In this document: positions 9,441-21,639 of the stretch, piece by piece
Position numbering within the stretch: position 1 is the first letter of the stretch
How the letters are laid out: each line of letters opens with the position of its first letter
Source: Carya illinoinensis
Lineage: Eukaryota; Streptophyta; Magnoliopsida; Fagales; Juglandaceae
Length of the DNA stretch: 64,000 nucleotides
Reading direction: 5' to 3'
NCBI RefSeq assembly: GCF_018687715.1
Contig: NC_056758.1
Span: 12,754,001 to 12,818,000, forward strand
Program-made: the position numbers and the translations under genes
The notes under the pieces: generated by a model
The model's database searches: none
Seen by the model: the letters and a program-made list of their open reading frames with translations, nothing else
What the model was told of the DNA's origin: nothing

Positions 9441-11423
9441 ACGCTGCAGTGTGAGTAAGTGCCTCATAAATTGTGCTCCTCTGCTGGTCTTTCTGTGTAT
9501 TGGTGGAATTTTCCAAATGAAATGGCAGTTATCTATATAATTTTAAGTGCTCATTTAAAATATCTGGTGTATTAAAAAATGGGATAAACTACAATTGGTG
9601 ATATCCATTTGAAATGTGGGTCTCATCCATTTTCACCTATACACAAAAGTTTTTGTCAATTAAGATAATCAACAAGGTCAAGGGTTCTTATAAAAGTTAT
9701 ATCAAAGTGGAAGTTTTGAGTCAATAGCTCTTTTATATGGACTATAGAATTGCTGTATGTTTGTCCTGGTGTTAATGTAATGTACGTGTGCCAGTATCTA
9801 TTAGTTGTTATGCCTTCAAACTCACCTCTTTTTGAGTTTCAAGAGTTTCTTTGTCATACTTGTGTTTTAATATTTATCTAATTCGGTTTATTATTTATCT
9901 AACTCAATTTTTAATTTTTTTTAGACGATCATCTAGCTTCATCTTTAACCGAAGCTGATGTGAGTCTCCATTCCCATTCATGCTGAAAAGTTTATCCTTG
10001 GTAAATCTTCAATGGAGGTAAGAGATTTTGTACAAATTTTGCTCCTATTTTATTTATGTCTAGTGTCTACGTACTGGTTAGATGCTCCAGTATAATTTAT
10101 TTCAACTGCATTTACAAACAACCAGCTAGTAGCTACTTATAAAAACACAGTTTATAACGACTTACTGATGCTTGAAGATACTAAATCCTGTTTGGTGCAT
10201 AATTTCACTGGTAGAGGTCTCATTTTGTTGCTAATATGTGTATTAGACTAGTTCCAATCACCATGTTACCGATTTAAGAATATAATTTTTCTTTAAAAAA
10301 AATGTCATCTACACTGCACTGGTTTATCTCTCTCTAACATGGTGCTCACACCCCTCCATGATAACTATGACTTGTGTGAACCTTTCTGTTTGAAAGTATG
10401 TATATGGACTGGTAAGAACTAGAACTGTACCTCCCATTTATGCTTTAATGAGAATCAGTAAGATTGTTCAGGTTTAACCTCGTTCTCCTTAGGTTTTTGT
10501 TTCCTAGGAATAAAAATATTTTACATTCCAAAGTGCAGAACATTGCTATTTTCTTGATTCTGGTTTCTAGACTCTTCAATGCAATTTTTCCATTTGTTAA
10601 ACATTGCTCAGGTGCATCTTATAAGCTGGATTTGGAAAGATATTTTCCATATGATATTCTCTAAGGAGTGCATGAACATCGAAAAGGGAGAAAGTAAACA
10701 CATCAACTTCTATTTTACCTTTTTTTTTCTCCTCTTTTCTTTCTTTCCTTTTGACTAAAATCTTGAACTTAAATTTCTTAAAGCCTCCGAGGTGAAAAAG
10801 GATTTAGAGGAAAAAAAACTCAACTTTATTGACTCCAAAGATGACTTACAGTGACAATTAAAAATGCTTATTATCAAATAAGCCAATAGAAATTGAAATA
10901 CTGAAGTTGATCCACATGCTGAAGTTCTAAACTATGTACATCGAATCAGTCATTTCTTCTTTCTATGGTTTCATGTATTTGATATTTGCCTCTACTCAGC
11001 AAGTTCCTGTGCATCCAAGAACTTTAAACCACATGGCAATATAATTATGTGCAATATAATTGTGCATTAACAGTCTTGTTTGTTTTTTGCATGCACAGAA
11101 TATAATTATGTGCTGTTGTTTATATATTTAACCATGTATTTGCAGGTTTTTTGCTTTTGCAAATGCTGTTGCATGTGTCTTCTCTGAGCTGTCCTTGCAT
11201 CTACTACTAGTTCTTACATGATTTGGTATGGTTGTGTCTACGGATCAAGATCTGGAAGTGGGGTTTGCATTGCTCTTTATATTTCTTTTTTAATTTTTTT
11301 TTCCTTTTTTTTAATGGAGTTTTTGAGAAGTTTCAAAGATGAAGATTGGGCTGAGAATTTGAGGTTGATAGAAGATTATAAAAGGGATTAAGATTAGAGC
11401 TCTTTTAGTAAAGTTTTCATTTT

Positions 11424-11785
11424 TAATTTTTTGGAAGTTTGATGCTGTCATTTTGATTTATCTGTAATTTTGGAAGTTTAATTTTTTAGAAGTTTGATGC
11501 TGTCATTTTGAGAATTTTTAAGTTCAATAGCTAGTTTATTTCCTTACATGGCTAGTTTTCATTTTGTTTGTAATCTGTTTTAGGAATGTTGTATTAATTT
11601 GATTTATCTTCTCATTTTCACTTTGTGTATGTTTTTGCACAAATTGGGATGAGTTTGTAATGAGGAATATTGATCATCAGGAATTATTGATCATTAGGAA
11701 TGTTGTAATCTGATTTATCTTCTCATTTTCACTTTGTGTATGTTTTTGCACGAATTGGGATGAGTTTGTAATGAGGAATATTGAT
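11424..11785. repeat. Two internal direct duplications in hAT 1
   Basis: GAAGTTTGATGCTGTCATTT occurs at about 11432 and again about 60 bases later. A block of about 75 bases starting TTTATCTTCTCATTTTCACT (about 11602) is repeated nearly exactly at about 11706, including the TTTGTAATGAGGAATATTGA end. Confidence 0.85.
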
Positions 11786-12219
11786 CTGAAAAAGAAAAAG
11801 AAAAATAAACGTTATGTGCAAGATCTGAAAAAGAAAAAGAGTGCACCAGCAACAGCCTAGTGTCTTATTAAGAAATTTAACCGACAGAGCTCAATCTAGC
11901 TCTTATCTACAACTCAGATCTTTAGCTTTTTGTGAAATCTGGTATTCAACGTTAGGAGTTAGAGTAGTGTTGAGGTCATAATATTTTTTTGCTGAAAAAA
12001 ATTTAAGAATCAGGTTTTGTTAAAAAAAAAACAAAACCCGAGTCTAGGCTGGAACCCGGATTTCCGGATTGTAAAAGCTCGGATCAATCCGGGTTCCAGC
12101 CCAGGTCATAACCCAAATGTATCCGGGTCGGACTCCAGCTCGGATTTGGAATCCAGGTTCCAGGCCGGGTATACCCGGATACCCGATCCGGTACCAGGTT
12201 GCTCAGCCCTACCTTTACA

Positions 12220-13422
12220 CTATACATACTCCATACACATGAAACAATTTGATACGTTATATTCAAATTTTAAAATTTATTTTTCAAATCAAATTATAAC
12301 ATGTAATATAATTAATATAGAATTTAGCTAATTTGCATTGAAAATATAGAATTTTACTTCTACCACCTGTACATAAGGTTCAATACTCGAACCACCGACA
12401 GCCCTATTTAAAAATAAATAAACTCCACGACAGGATAGTGGTTCTTGCAGGTGAGTGCCTCAGGATGATTAGGTGAGTATCCTGTCCAAGCGTCAAACAC
12501 TACGTAAATATTATTATGTACCCAAATATAACGTATAGGGTGAGTGCTATCGAATACATACAATAAGAATGGTATAACTCTTGACAAAAAATTTACGTAG
12601 AAGTGTTACACCACACACTTCTACCTAACTAATATGTAATTTGTTATTTTAATATTCTATTTAAAAACACACATATTTAAAGTATTAGTATCGAAAAACA
12701 AAAAAGACAAATGAAATGTGGTTAAATGGAAGTGTATAGTGTAAAGATTTCGGGTAGCATTTCTCATAACACTTAACATGAAACTCGAATCCTCGGGAGG
12801 AAGATCTTATGGCTTTGTTTGTCAGTTGGCTTTTTGAAAAATCAAAAAAACCATTAGATTTTATTCACAATTCTATAAATATAGAAGATGGTCCTCCAAA
12901 AAAAAAAAATTACAATCCCCATATGCTCTCCAAAAGTTTCTAAAATTTCAATATACATAGAAATGTATCTCTTGAATTTTTTGCTATAACCCCAAGATAG
13001 ATCACTTTGTATGATTTCTATACATTACCTATTTTTAAGGATATGGCCCCAACAAAATTAAATTAAAAATAAGTTTAGGAGAAATAATAAACTATTAATA
13101 TAAATCCCACAATTTTTTATTATACAATACTAGATTTCTTAATATGAAAACCAAAGTAAAGATGTAAGAAAAATCATTTAAAGTTAATAATCTATACAAA
13201 AATAGTTTAGAGGTTTTATACTCTAGACTTTAGTGAGTGAGAAAAAAATTTATTTAAGGTCTCGATTATAATATTATATGCTTAATGTGATAGGAAAATA
13301 TCTAAATTTTACATAAAACTTGATAAACTAGTTTACATACTAAAATGAAAGATGGACTTCCCTAAAGATCACTTCATAGTTTCTGTGAAGAAAACATATT
13401 ATAAATATTTCATTACACAAAT
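12220..13422. other. AT-rich spacer, no gene seen
   Basis: No coding family, tandem array or element end could be supported between hAT 1 and the Gypsy LTR. Confidence 0.5.
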
Positions 13423-14095
13423 TGTTGGGGGCACTTTCCCCAGGGCCTCAAACCCATAAGGATTGGCCCAGACCAGACATCAAGAGGGGCCTCCACGTCC
13501 CAGGGGGCCCGAAAAGCTAGACCCAGGTCCACAGAGCCCTTCAGTGACTCGGCCGAGACCCTCAAGTAAGTTGGGCATACGGATCCAGGTTAGGATGAGA
13601 CATTACGCAAGGAGCACGGAAGGCCAAACAAGCAAAATGGGAGGGAAGCACACCAGAGGGAATGGACTAGACTCTAGAGTAGTACCAAGAGATCATGCCG
13701 CATTAAATGAACTCATAAGGAAATCGAGCTGCATTAATTATTTCATCTAGAGGGCCACGCTGCTTTAAAGAAAGTATGGCACAGGGGACTTTGAAAGGAC
13801 ATCCCTCCACCTAGGCCACAGGTATGGTCGTTTGATTCTGGGAACTAGGTATAAATGACCCCCATGGCCAACAGGAAAAGGCATTGGAACGGATCAAACT
13901 TTGAACTAAGGATTTACTAGCTATATCCAGCTTTCCTATATTGTCTAAGGATTATCACTGACTTTGGCAGTAGAGGCTTCCCAAGCCACATAGGGTTGTC
14001 CCTTGCCAACACTCTTTCTATGTATACGCAAGCCCACGAAACCGAAGACTCGAACCTTTGAGAGCCTGGCCCTTAGGCGTACAAATGTTACCCCA
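13423..14095 (+). mobile_element. LTR of a Ty3/Gypsy family (copy 1)
   Basis: It begins TGTTGGGGGCACTTTCCCC and can be followed block by block against the copies at 48161-48766 (plus) and 45043-45645 (minus). Shared landmarks are AGGAGATCA-GC-GCATTAA, then GGGCTAGGTATA-A just before the presumed transcription start, and a GTATACGAAACAT-like end. It is diverged, and no good primer site follows it. It is a decayed 5' LTR, because the tandem array of the same family lies downstream. The lineage inference (Tat/Grande-like) rests on the other two copies. Confidence 0.7.
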
Positions 14096-14249
14096 TCTTG
14101 TCATGGTGAAGGGATGATTACCTCCCTTGAGGGGCCCCAATAGGGAAGATGTGGTTTGAGGTGCCTCTACCTCTCACCTAGCGGAGTGCGGAATAGTCTT
14201 AAGACTACCCGACACAACTTCAGAAAGATTGTCTCCTCCAACTGATAAT

Positions 14250-15010
14250 GTCTCAAAGCTTCTCCACGCATCAGCCAAGTAGACCAGGTTTGCAAACTTC
14301 AGTGATTATTTACACTGATTGGTTTGACTTTCACAGCGTTGACAAACAACCCCTTTTGCCAAGTGCAAGGTCAGCAATGCGAGCTTGGCCTTACATACCG
14401 CTCGGCCTTTGTCAAAGAATTTGGGAGAGTTCGGTCTTACATAACAGTTGACCCCTCTTGCCAAGTGCGAGAGTCAATGAGGTGAGCTAGGCTTACGTGC
14501 CGCTCGACCTCAGCCAAAGTATCTGGTCGGGTCTGGTCTTACATACCACTCGACCACGCTCTCCAAGCTGGAGAACAAGGCGAGCCCGGTCGTACATACT
14601 GTTCGACCTCTGTCAAAGAATTTGGGCAGTTTAGTCTTACATACCACTCGATCCCTCTCACCAAGCATGAGGGTCAACGAGGTGATCTAGGCTTTCATCC
14701 CGCTTGATCTCTGCCAAAGTATTTGGGCGAGCCTCGTCTTACATACTGTTCAGGCCCTCTTACCAAGCGTCAGGGTTAACGAGTTCAGCCTATTAGCTGC
14801 TTAACCTTTGTAAAGAATTTATGCGCAGGTCTTCTAGGTGAGCCCAAGCTTACATGTCACTCGACCCCTCTCCCCAAGCTTGATGATCAATGAGGTGAGT
14901 TCGATGTATAAGCTGCTTGACCTCCACAAAGAATTTATGTGTAGGTTTTCTGGACGAGCCTAACTTCACATGTCGCTTAGCCCTCCCTTGCCAAGCACGA
15001 GGGTCAACAT
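14250..15010. repeat. Tandem array, 100-bp period, Gypsy leader
   Basis: The landmark CAAAGAATTTGGG or its variants recurs at about 14411, 14512, 14612, 14712, 14810 and 14926. Each unit also carries CTTACAT-CC-CTCGA and CCAAGC-CGAGGGTCAA. Units are diverged. A similar array follows the LTR copy at 48161. Confidence 0.85.
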
Positions 15011-15058
15011 CTTTGGCTAGTGGTAATAAACACTCTTTGGCAAGTGGTAATAAACATC
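15011..15058. repeat. 24-bp tandem duplication at the array/transposase junction
   Basis: CTTTGGC-AGTGGTAATAAACA occurs twice back to back with one difference, exactly where the Gypsy array meets the hAT transposase fragment. Confidence 0.85.
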
Positions 15059-15823
15059 TTCTTCATCTCCGCCTTATCTTTTGCATGCCTTTTAATACAA
15101 TCTCGCATCACTGTATAATATTGTGATAGTAATGAAAATTGTGGCTCAATAATCTTAACAAACTTTTAGAAGCCTCTTTTGTTGATTATGGTAAAAAGCA
15201 TCTCATCTTCAATTATCATCTCTACAAGAATATCCCTCAACATATTCTCACTATATTGAAAGATGACCATTTTCTTAACTTGTGTACCATCAGTGGCCGT
15301 AGAAGTTTTGCATAATTGAGCTTGGTTTGATCAGTGGTCACCAATCCCTTTAATACCTTATATCACTGGCAACCATTAAGATGTGCTATCAAGATAGAGG
15401 TGCCTTACTTCTTTGAATGACATCCATAAAGTTGCCCACAGTGGTGACATCTTCCAATGGGCTCTCATGATCACCAGCAATTTTGGTGAGATGTTCCCTT
15501 GTCCAAGACCTTTTTTTTTTTTTTAGTTCATGGCTAAGGTAGCCTTGTAGATGGAGGTGGTAGATCCAGATCATCCCCAATACCCATCTCCTCCTCTTCA
15601 TTAAATTCATCCTCATCTTCATGTCTACTCGGAGTCGGAATTGACTACATGGACAAGAAGTACCTGCTCCAGAAGTGGGTCTAGATCTTGGTGTTGTTGT
15701 AGAAATTGTGGCATCCGGATTCCCTTGTGAAGTCCCACTAGGTAAAACATCCATATCTATCAACATCTTTGTGCTAAAAAAATAAATAGAAGCAAAAATT
15801 TTAGTAAAAATGAAGCAGTTCAA
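15040..15823 (-). pseudogene. hAT transposase fragment (BED zinc finger and N-terminal domain)
   Basis: On the minus strand an acidic, Ser/Pro-rich start (ATG near 15760) leads to a Lys-rich stretch. A BED finger follows, with CHHCGQLYGCHSKK (about 15420-15450) and IAHLNGC (about 15368-15385), the expected C-x2-C and H-x3-C ligands. Further on come EMIIEDEMLFTII, GF-KFVKIIEPQFSLLS and YYTVMRDCIKRH, the conserved region ahead of the catalytic core of hAT transposases. The DDE core and the C-terminal dimerisation region are missing; the match stops at about 15043. At least three frameshifts and stops are present. No terminal repeat of its own was found. Confidence 0.75.
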
Positions 15824-15829
15824 AATAGT

Positions 15830-18146
15830 TTCTTGAAGATACTAACCCCAAGTAAACATATAAACCAAAACAATTTTTGAAAGGAAACCATATACATAAA
15901 CTATAAAAGATTTAAGAAAAGGTTATGATATAACTAGAAATATAGCAGATGAAACTAGTAAAGAAAGTGATATTGAAAGGCAATTAGTCAATGAATTAAG
16001 TTGTCAAAGAATGCATGTGCAAAGATTTTCTCTACAGGAAGGGGAATATGGTAGTTGAATGGTTGGGAATTAATGGTCCTAGCTTTGGCCTAATGGCACC
16101 TTAATCCATTAAATGCCCCAGTCCAAATACTCCTTGTATATGTGCCACTGGATATCACATGGAAAATTTACTGGTGATGCCGGATTTAATGGAAGTAGAT
16201 ATTAAATGGTAAATCCATTGATCTATTATAATTCTACTCCTATATATATATATATATATATATCTAGCTTTCCATTCAATTGCAATGGGGATGAAAATTA
16301 GATGTATAGGTGTAGCCCTGCGGGCATAGGTAGTATGTGTAATGAAGATATGGCATACTCTCAAGCACCAAAATAAAGTTATGGTAAAAATCATGGAGTA
16401 GGCAGGCCAATATGAAGAATGCTCATAATATAATGATAGGACTAAATTGAAGAGACAGACCAATAAGAAAAGGATGCTCATTGCTCACATCCCAGTTAAA
16501 ATATCTAAGACACACATTGCTTTTATTTTTTTCCCATGGCACTTAATAAGGATGGCAAAGCCAAAAAGTTGACAGAATTAATACTTGATAACTAAGCTTA
16601 CCAACCAAGTTTCAAGAATGGCTTTCTAAAAACTAAATTTCATAACATTCAAATGCTCTTTAAACACCTAACTCTTGTAAGAAAGTTTCACCAAGTTTGG
16701 AGAGTAAGGACATGCGTGTTTTTGTCAAACTTTCAGGCTTATTCATCTACAAACAGGTGTTGTAGATTTATCATAACTTTTTAGCAACAAAAGCCAGAAT
16801 ATATGATCCTTGGCTTGTCTGAAAGTATCTCACAGTTTCTCCTAGCTCCACACAACACACTAACCATTCGTGTTGATATTCATAACTTAGAAGAGAGAGT
16901 TAATTCTAACTGATAGAATATTGAGTCGGAAGATAGAGAAAAATAATAATATATGACATTAAGCTAGCTCTCCAAGCAGTGGGTGTGATATTTAATCCAT
17001 CATCTTCATCTCAAGTAACGGTAATTTCTCAAATGATTTTTCGAAATGTGTAGGCCGATTCCTAGCTTTTGATAAAGTATCTAATTACATAACCACATGC
17101 ATCGTCTAAAGGCTGGATTCTTAATTATTAATTACCTCTCTGTGTTTTTGGTAATTATGTATAAAGTTTAGCTTCCCACTTCACCTAACCCATTCAATCA
17201 AGAGATCATCGAAGATATGAACCATTCTATATATATTTCCCATGTTTTCTAAATGCGAAGCAAGATAATTTCCAACTCTCAACCAAAAACATCGGTGCCT
17301 CCTAGTATGAATGCACTTGTCCACCATAGAACATGTCATGATCATCACTAAACTTAGACATGCATGATAATTATTGGCTGTCTTCCATTTGATACTTGAC
17401 CGGAAAAAGGAAAAAAGAAACTCAAACATGCATGATTTTACGAGCACTTCAAAATCATATTCAAAACATTGACAAATTTGGATTTTGCTCTTAATATGTC
17501 AATAAACTAAACAACCAATACTAAGTTAAGTCAGATATATAAGTTAATTACATTGCTAGCTAGATATATAGGTTAATTAACAAGTTGATGACATTAACAA
17601 AGTCTGATAAGTTTCTCAGTGACATTTCAACAAACACCTAGAGTTTACTATCTACTTCAAGAGATCATATTGCCAATTGAGTTCACTGAGTTACTACAAG
17701 TCTACAACATTTCCTCAAAATCACTACAACCATTCACTGTCTAATGTTAGATGTCTATATATTGTTTATTATTCTCCAAAATTAAAACTGTAAAATTAAA
17801 AACTACCAGTCGAAGTTGGACTTACCAGTCAAAGCTGACAACGGTAGGACAGCTGATGATGGCACATGGTCACATGAGTTGCCAACGAGGAAGGGAGAGA
17901 ACTGTCAACTACTCACTGGGAATTGGGAAGGGCCTCTGGAAGTTTGGTGTCTTGCAAAATAGGAGGGACAAAGGGGGACTGGGGGGGAAGATGAAGGAGG
18001 ACTAAACGACACTGTTCCACTTGCAATGGAAAGACATCATTTTGCATCTTTTTTTTTTCTTTTTTTTTAAAAAATCAAAGTTCGGAGCCCTTGTTAAACT
18101 TTAGAGCAACTTCTTACTCTGTTTCAAACTCCAACTCTGTCGAAGG
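15830..18146. other. AT-rich intergenic DNA, no gene recognised
   Basis: It holds a (TA)12 microsatellite at 16240-16263 and scattered short open frames without family features. No RNA gene was recognised. Confidence 0.5.
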
Positions 18147-18202
18147 TAGAGGTGAGCAAAGGTTAGTCGGAATCAGGTTGATCGGAATTTTGCCCAATCC
18201 TA
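18147..18202. mobile_element. Possible 56-bp hAT remnant
   Basis: The left end TAGAGGTGAGCAAA and the right end (reverse complement TAGGATTGGGCAAA) match at 10 of 14 positions, in the style of hAT ends. No 8-bp duplication flanks them, so this could be an internally collapsed copy or chance. Confidence 0.3.
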
Positions 18203-19535
18203 GATGTTAATAATTTGGTGGTATGGTGCTCGGTTTGAAGTTTATTGTTAAGCTTGGGGAGTTTGTGATTTTTGTTTTTTTGAAAAATATTTTAAATTTT
18301 GGTGCCATGGAGTATTGCTATGATTTTATGCAAGTTCATGGTTTGATTTATAGTCTATTCAGTTTTAATAAAATGGTTTTGCATGATCTTGAAAGTGTAA
18401 GAACTGAATCCTCCAACATGTGTTTTGTTTGGTTTAGTGTGTCTTTTAGCCTTAGGATCTTGAATCTATGGTTTTGATTTTATAAAAACTTATTCTTAAA
18501 GCTTTGATTTATGTATTAAGTTGGATTTCAAAAGCTTTATGACTAGGGTTTTGTTGGAATTTTTAATAAACAAGTAAAGAGTATGTTTTTATGCTAAGTT
18601 TAGAGGCTCTCAGGTTTATGGGTTTTTAGTGTGATTATTTGCTATGATATGTTGGATATGATGATTAGATCAAGTTAGAACCTGAATGTGAGGTACATGG
18701 ATATCTTGTGTCAAGGTTTTATTGCATGTAAATCAAGGATTTAGTCTCTATGTTCTAGGCCAAGCATGCTATGCTCGGGTCTTATGTTTTCTATGCAAGC
18801 TGATTCTCATTTGATGTATAAGTTGAGTTTTGTTGCTTAGTTAAGCATGTTATCAAGTAGGTTTGAGTGATTGACATGTCATAAGTGAGATTTTTGAACT
18901 TCTGGAGTCCTTGGTCTTAAAATGCAAGTGATAGGGAAAAAAAAAAAAAAAAAAAGAACCAGGATTGAGGTTTTGTGTGATTCTTTGAAATGGTGGGTTC
19001 ATGATTTTTTGTAATGCTTGATTTAGTGTCTTGAAATGGTATTAGAACTAGGGAGTTACTATTTATGAGTTGTTCAAATCAGGTCTAAGCATGATAGTGT
19101 GAAAATGGCCAAAAGAAAGCTAAATGTATTTTTGACCCAGTTAGGTTTGGCTAGGGTCTGTTTTCAATTTTCATAAATTTAGGGGTTAATTTACAATTTT
19201 CCAAGAGTTAAGGGGTGATTTTACAAATTAAGCTCTAAGTTAGTAAATTCTATTTTATGTTATTAAGTGAGAATTTATAAACCCATAATGTTTCTCATTT
19301 CAGCCCACGCTACACATACGTTACATATTGATTTCTGCTAGTTAGCTATGTAGTATATTTATGTATGTGGGATGGTAAGGTTTATGCAGTAAAGTCATGT
19401 TTTTGTTTATGCCATGTTATTTGATGTGTATATGCCATTCCATGACATTATAAGAATCAATCATGAATATCTATCACATGTCATGTCATAAGCATACGAG
19501 TCTGTCTTGAAATCTTTTTTAAGTCAAGCATGAAA

Positions 19536-19690
19536 TGATAAGAAATCATGGTAACCCCATGAGATAAGATTAAGTAATCATGGTAAACCTATGAGATAAA
19601 ACTAAGCAATTATGGCAACCCCATGAAATAAGATATCATGGAAACCCCATAAAATAAGATGTCATGGAAATCACACGAGACAAGACCTCT
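19536..19690. repeat. Minisatellite with AATCATGGTAACCCCATGAG units
   Basis: About five diverged units of 25-36 bases, each with ATCATGG-AA-CC-ATGA-ATAAGA. It lies inside the LTR-like region. Confidence 0.75.
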
Positions 19691-20252
19691 ATGTAAGAAC
19701 ATGAATAATAATGCATGAGTCTATTTTATGTGAGCAGGCATGTCATGAAGTTTTGAGAAAACTCAGCCGTCAAGAAAGTTATGTTTTTGCCTAAACAAGT
19801 TCATGCCTGTCATGCATATACATCATGTTTATTGTCTTGCATGCTTAATTTACTGTAGGTAGCTTAGGAACATACTTATCGAGATTTGCAAAAATCTCAT
19901 TGTGGTAGTCCCAACTATCATTCCTCCTAGAATGATTGACGTTGTAATAGGAGTTGATGGAACTAAACTAGACAAGGCTATGAGTGGTGTGGCTAGAGCC
20001 GATTGATGCCAAGTTTACTATAGATGATCATTTTCAACTAATAGATTGCTATATAGATATTATCATACATTAGGAAAGAAGTATCAAATGAATTTTGGAG
20101 GGAAATCTTGAGCCCTAATGGATGATGATATGTCAAGAGTTTATCACCCTTGAGAACCCTTTTGTATTAACTAAGCATTTTATGGAATACGTTTTGACAT
20201 TATTGGACGAGATAATAGAGATTTTGGGGGGTAAATGAATGGAATTAGGATC

Positions 20253-20489
20253 TTGTAGTCTTGTACCATATATATATATATTTAGAAGAAGGACAATACC
20301 TTCGAGTTTTATTAATAACCCTCACTTATGGCGGAGGAATACCGTAGTTACAGGTCAATACCAATAAAAACCTTATTACCAATCAATTACGACAATCAAT
20401 AATCCAAACAAAAACCCCAATTAAAAATAAGTATATCAATCAAGAACATCTCAAATAAGGAAAAGGCAATTTGTAGCCTTGTACTATAT
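20253..20489 (-). mobile_element. Short retroposon (about 200 bp) with 19-bp target duplication
   Basis: TTGTAGTCTTGTACCATAT (20253-20271) is repeated as TTGTAGCCTTGTACTATAT at 20471-20489, two mismatches in 19 bases. Between them lies a 199-bp insert whose left end is a TA-rich run. Read on the minus strand, the insert therefore ends in a TA-type tail, as do some LINE-driven retroposons. No coding sequence or Pol III promoter boxes were recognised. Confidence 0.65.
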
Positions 20490-20810
20490 GCTTCTCTTTT
20501 GAGGTTTAAAAATGGACCATGTTTTGAGATCCTACTTTTGTTACATGAATGGGTCAAATTAGAAGTTTCGATGAATGATGTGACTTTTGATTATGCGGAT
20601 ATGAATAGAATGTAAGTATGTTTTGAGATTAGCATTTTGGTACATTGTATATTGTTAAAAACCTTTGTCGCTACATTTATTGCATGCTGTTAGAAGTATA
20701 CTAGGTTTACTGTATTTTTAATTGTCATGAACAAGGATATGTGACCTTGTGTTGCACATCCTGACATTTCAAATTTTGTCAATTTTCAAATAAAATTTGG
20801 GGGTGTCACA

Positions 20811-21639
20811 ATTTCTATCACTATCAAGGTGACAACTACTGCCGAAGGAATCTTGTTGATTTTGATTGGGAGTTTCAAAATTTGCAATATCTTTATTAGG
20901 TCTGGTGTTATTCTCTACTCCATATTTTCCATGCGTTCTTTCGATATTTCTCTCTGAATTTGCGTTACTATTTAATACAATTAATGCACCTCGTCCGTAC
21001 TTCATCGCCAAGGCACGTCTCTTGTTGCCTAGTGGCCGCTTGGCCATTGGATATCATAATGGGTTTCCATATGGAAGCATGTATTTGAGCTAATATAGGA
21101 GGATAATTGAGCTATCAGCTAGCATCCCAACTGCAAATTGGCTTCCTCCATTTGCATTCTTCTCAGACTGTCACTTCCACAGTCTCAACTATTGTGGACA
21201 ATTAGTCAACAAAAATTATATTGATAATTTTGGAATATGTAAATACCGTGCAATTCTTTTAAAAAAATAAATAAATATAAAATTTATATAAAAAAAATTA
21301 ATTATTTAATAGTAAAACTAACACTTTTTCAAAATAATTAAACGGTATTAATATTCACAATTGTATCTATCATTACTCTTCTATATTTTTTTTAAAAAAA
21401 AGTCTTAGTTTAGCCTCCAATTTAATCATTTGAAACCCACCTCATCCAATGACATCTTCCTTGATATTGACATGAAAAAAACTACCCTTACTGACTCCCT
21501 GATGTGATGCCCACAGCCCATGTCCCAGGTCAAGCATGATAAAGGTAGCTTTTGAAGTTATATCCAGAAGGCTTATTTGTCAAAATCCATCATATGAGTT
21601 TGCATAGATCCAACAAAAGCTTTTGAAAGAAATAGTCAT
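20811..21639. other. Spacer before L1-B, nothing recognised
   Basis: The DNA is AT-rich. The last 100 bases or so may be the L1-B leader, but its start could not be fixed. Confidence 0.45.

Larger units (their letters stand above)
7982..12211. mobile_element. Non-autonomous hAT DNA transposon 1 (4.2 kb) with 8-bp target duplication
   Basis: The left end TCGGGCTGGGCAACCGGG and the right end (reverse complement TAGGGCTGAGCAACCTGG) form terminal inverted repeats of about 18 bases. Both are flanked directly by CCTTTACA, at 7974-7981 and 12212-12219, a perfect 8-bp target-site duplication that is diagnostic of hAT. GC-rich subterminal regions full of CCGGG/CCCGG motifs (about 7990-8150 and 12040-12200) are typical of transposase binding zones. 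No hAT transposase is visible inside, so mobility would need an enzyme from elsewhere. The interior holds a perfect hairpin, a long CT microsatellite, a minisatellite, several internal duplications and an L1 RNase H scrap. An AAATCAG/GTTAGT step at about 8455 resembles an exon end, so a gene-like 5' region may survive. Confidence 0.9.
18210..20810 (+). mobile_element. Long-LTR-like DNA (Del/Tekay-type Gypsy), probable solo LTR or fragment
   Basis: It has no coding sequence but shows features I associate with the very long LTRs of plant chromoviruses. These are a minisatellite of ATCATGG-AACCCCATGA units and a block reading ATCTCATTGTGGTAGTCCC followed by ATGATTGACGTTGTA. The right end GGGGGTGTCACA is typical of such LTRs. 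The left end is not determined, no primer site follows the right end, and no target duplication was found. Confidence 0.4.

Noticed and set aside
14250..15010. Regular 100-bp repeats considered as a CRISPR-like array
   Set aside because: Whole units repeat without unique spacers, the units are diverged, and the setting is a plant LTR retrotransposon.
16300..16330. TAGCCCTGCGGGC-like sequence as an hAT end
   Set aside because: No partner end and no 8-bp duplication could be found.
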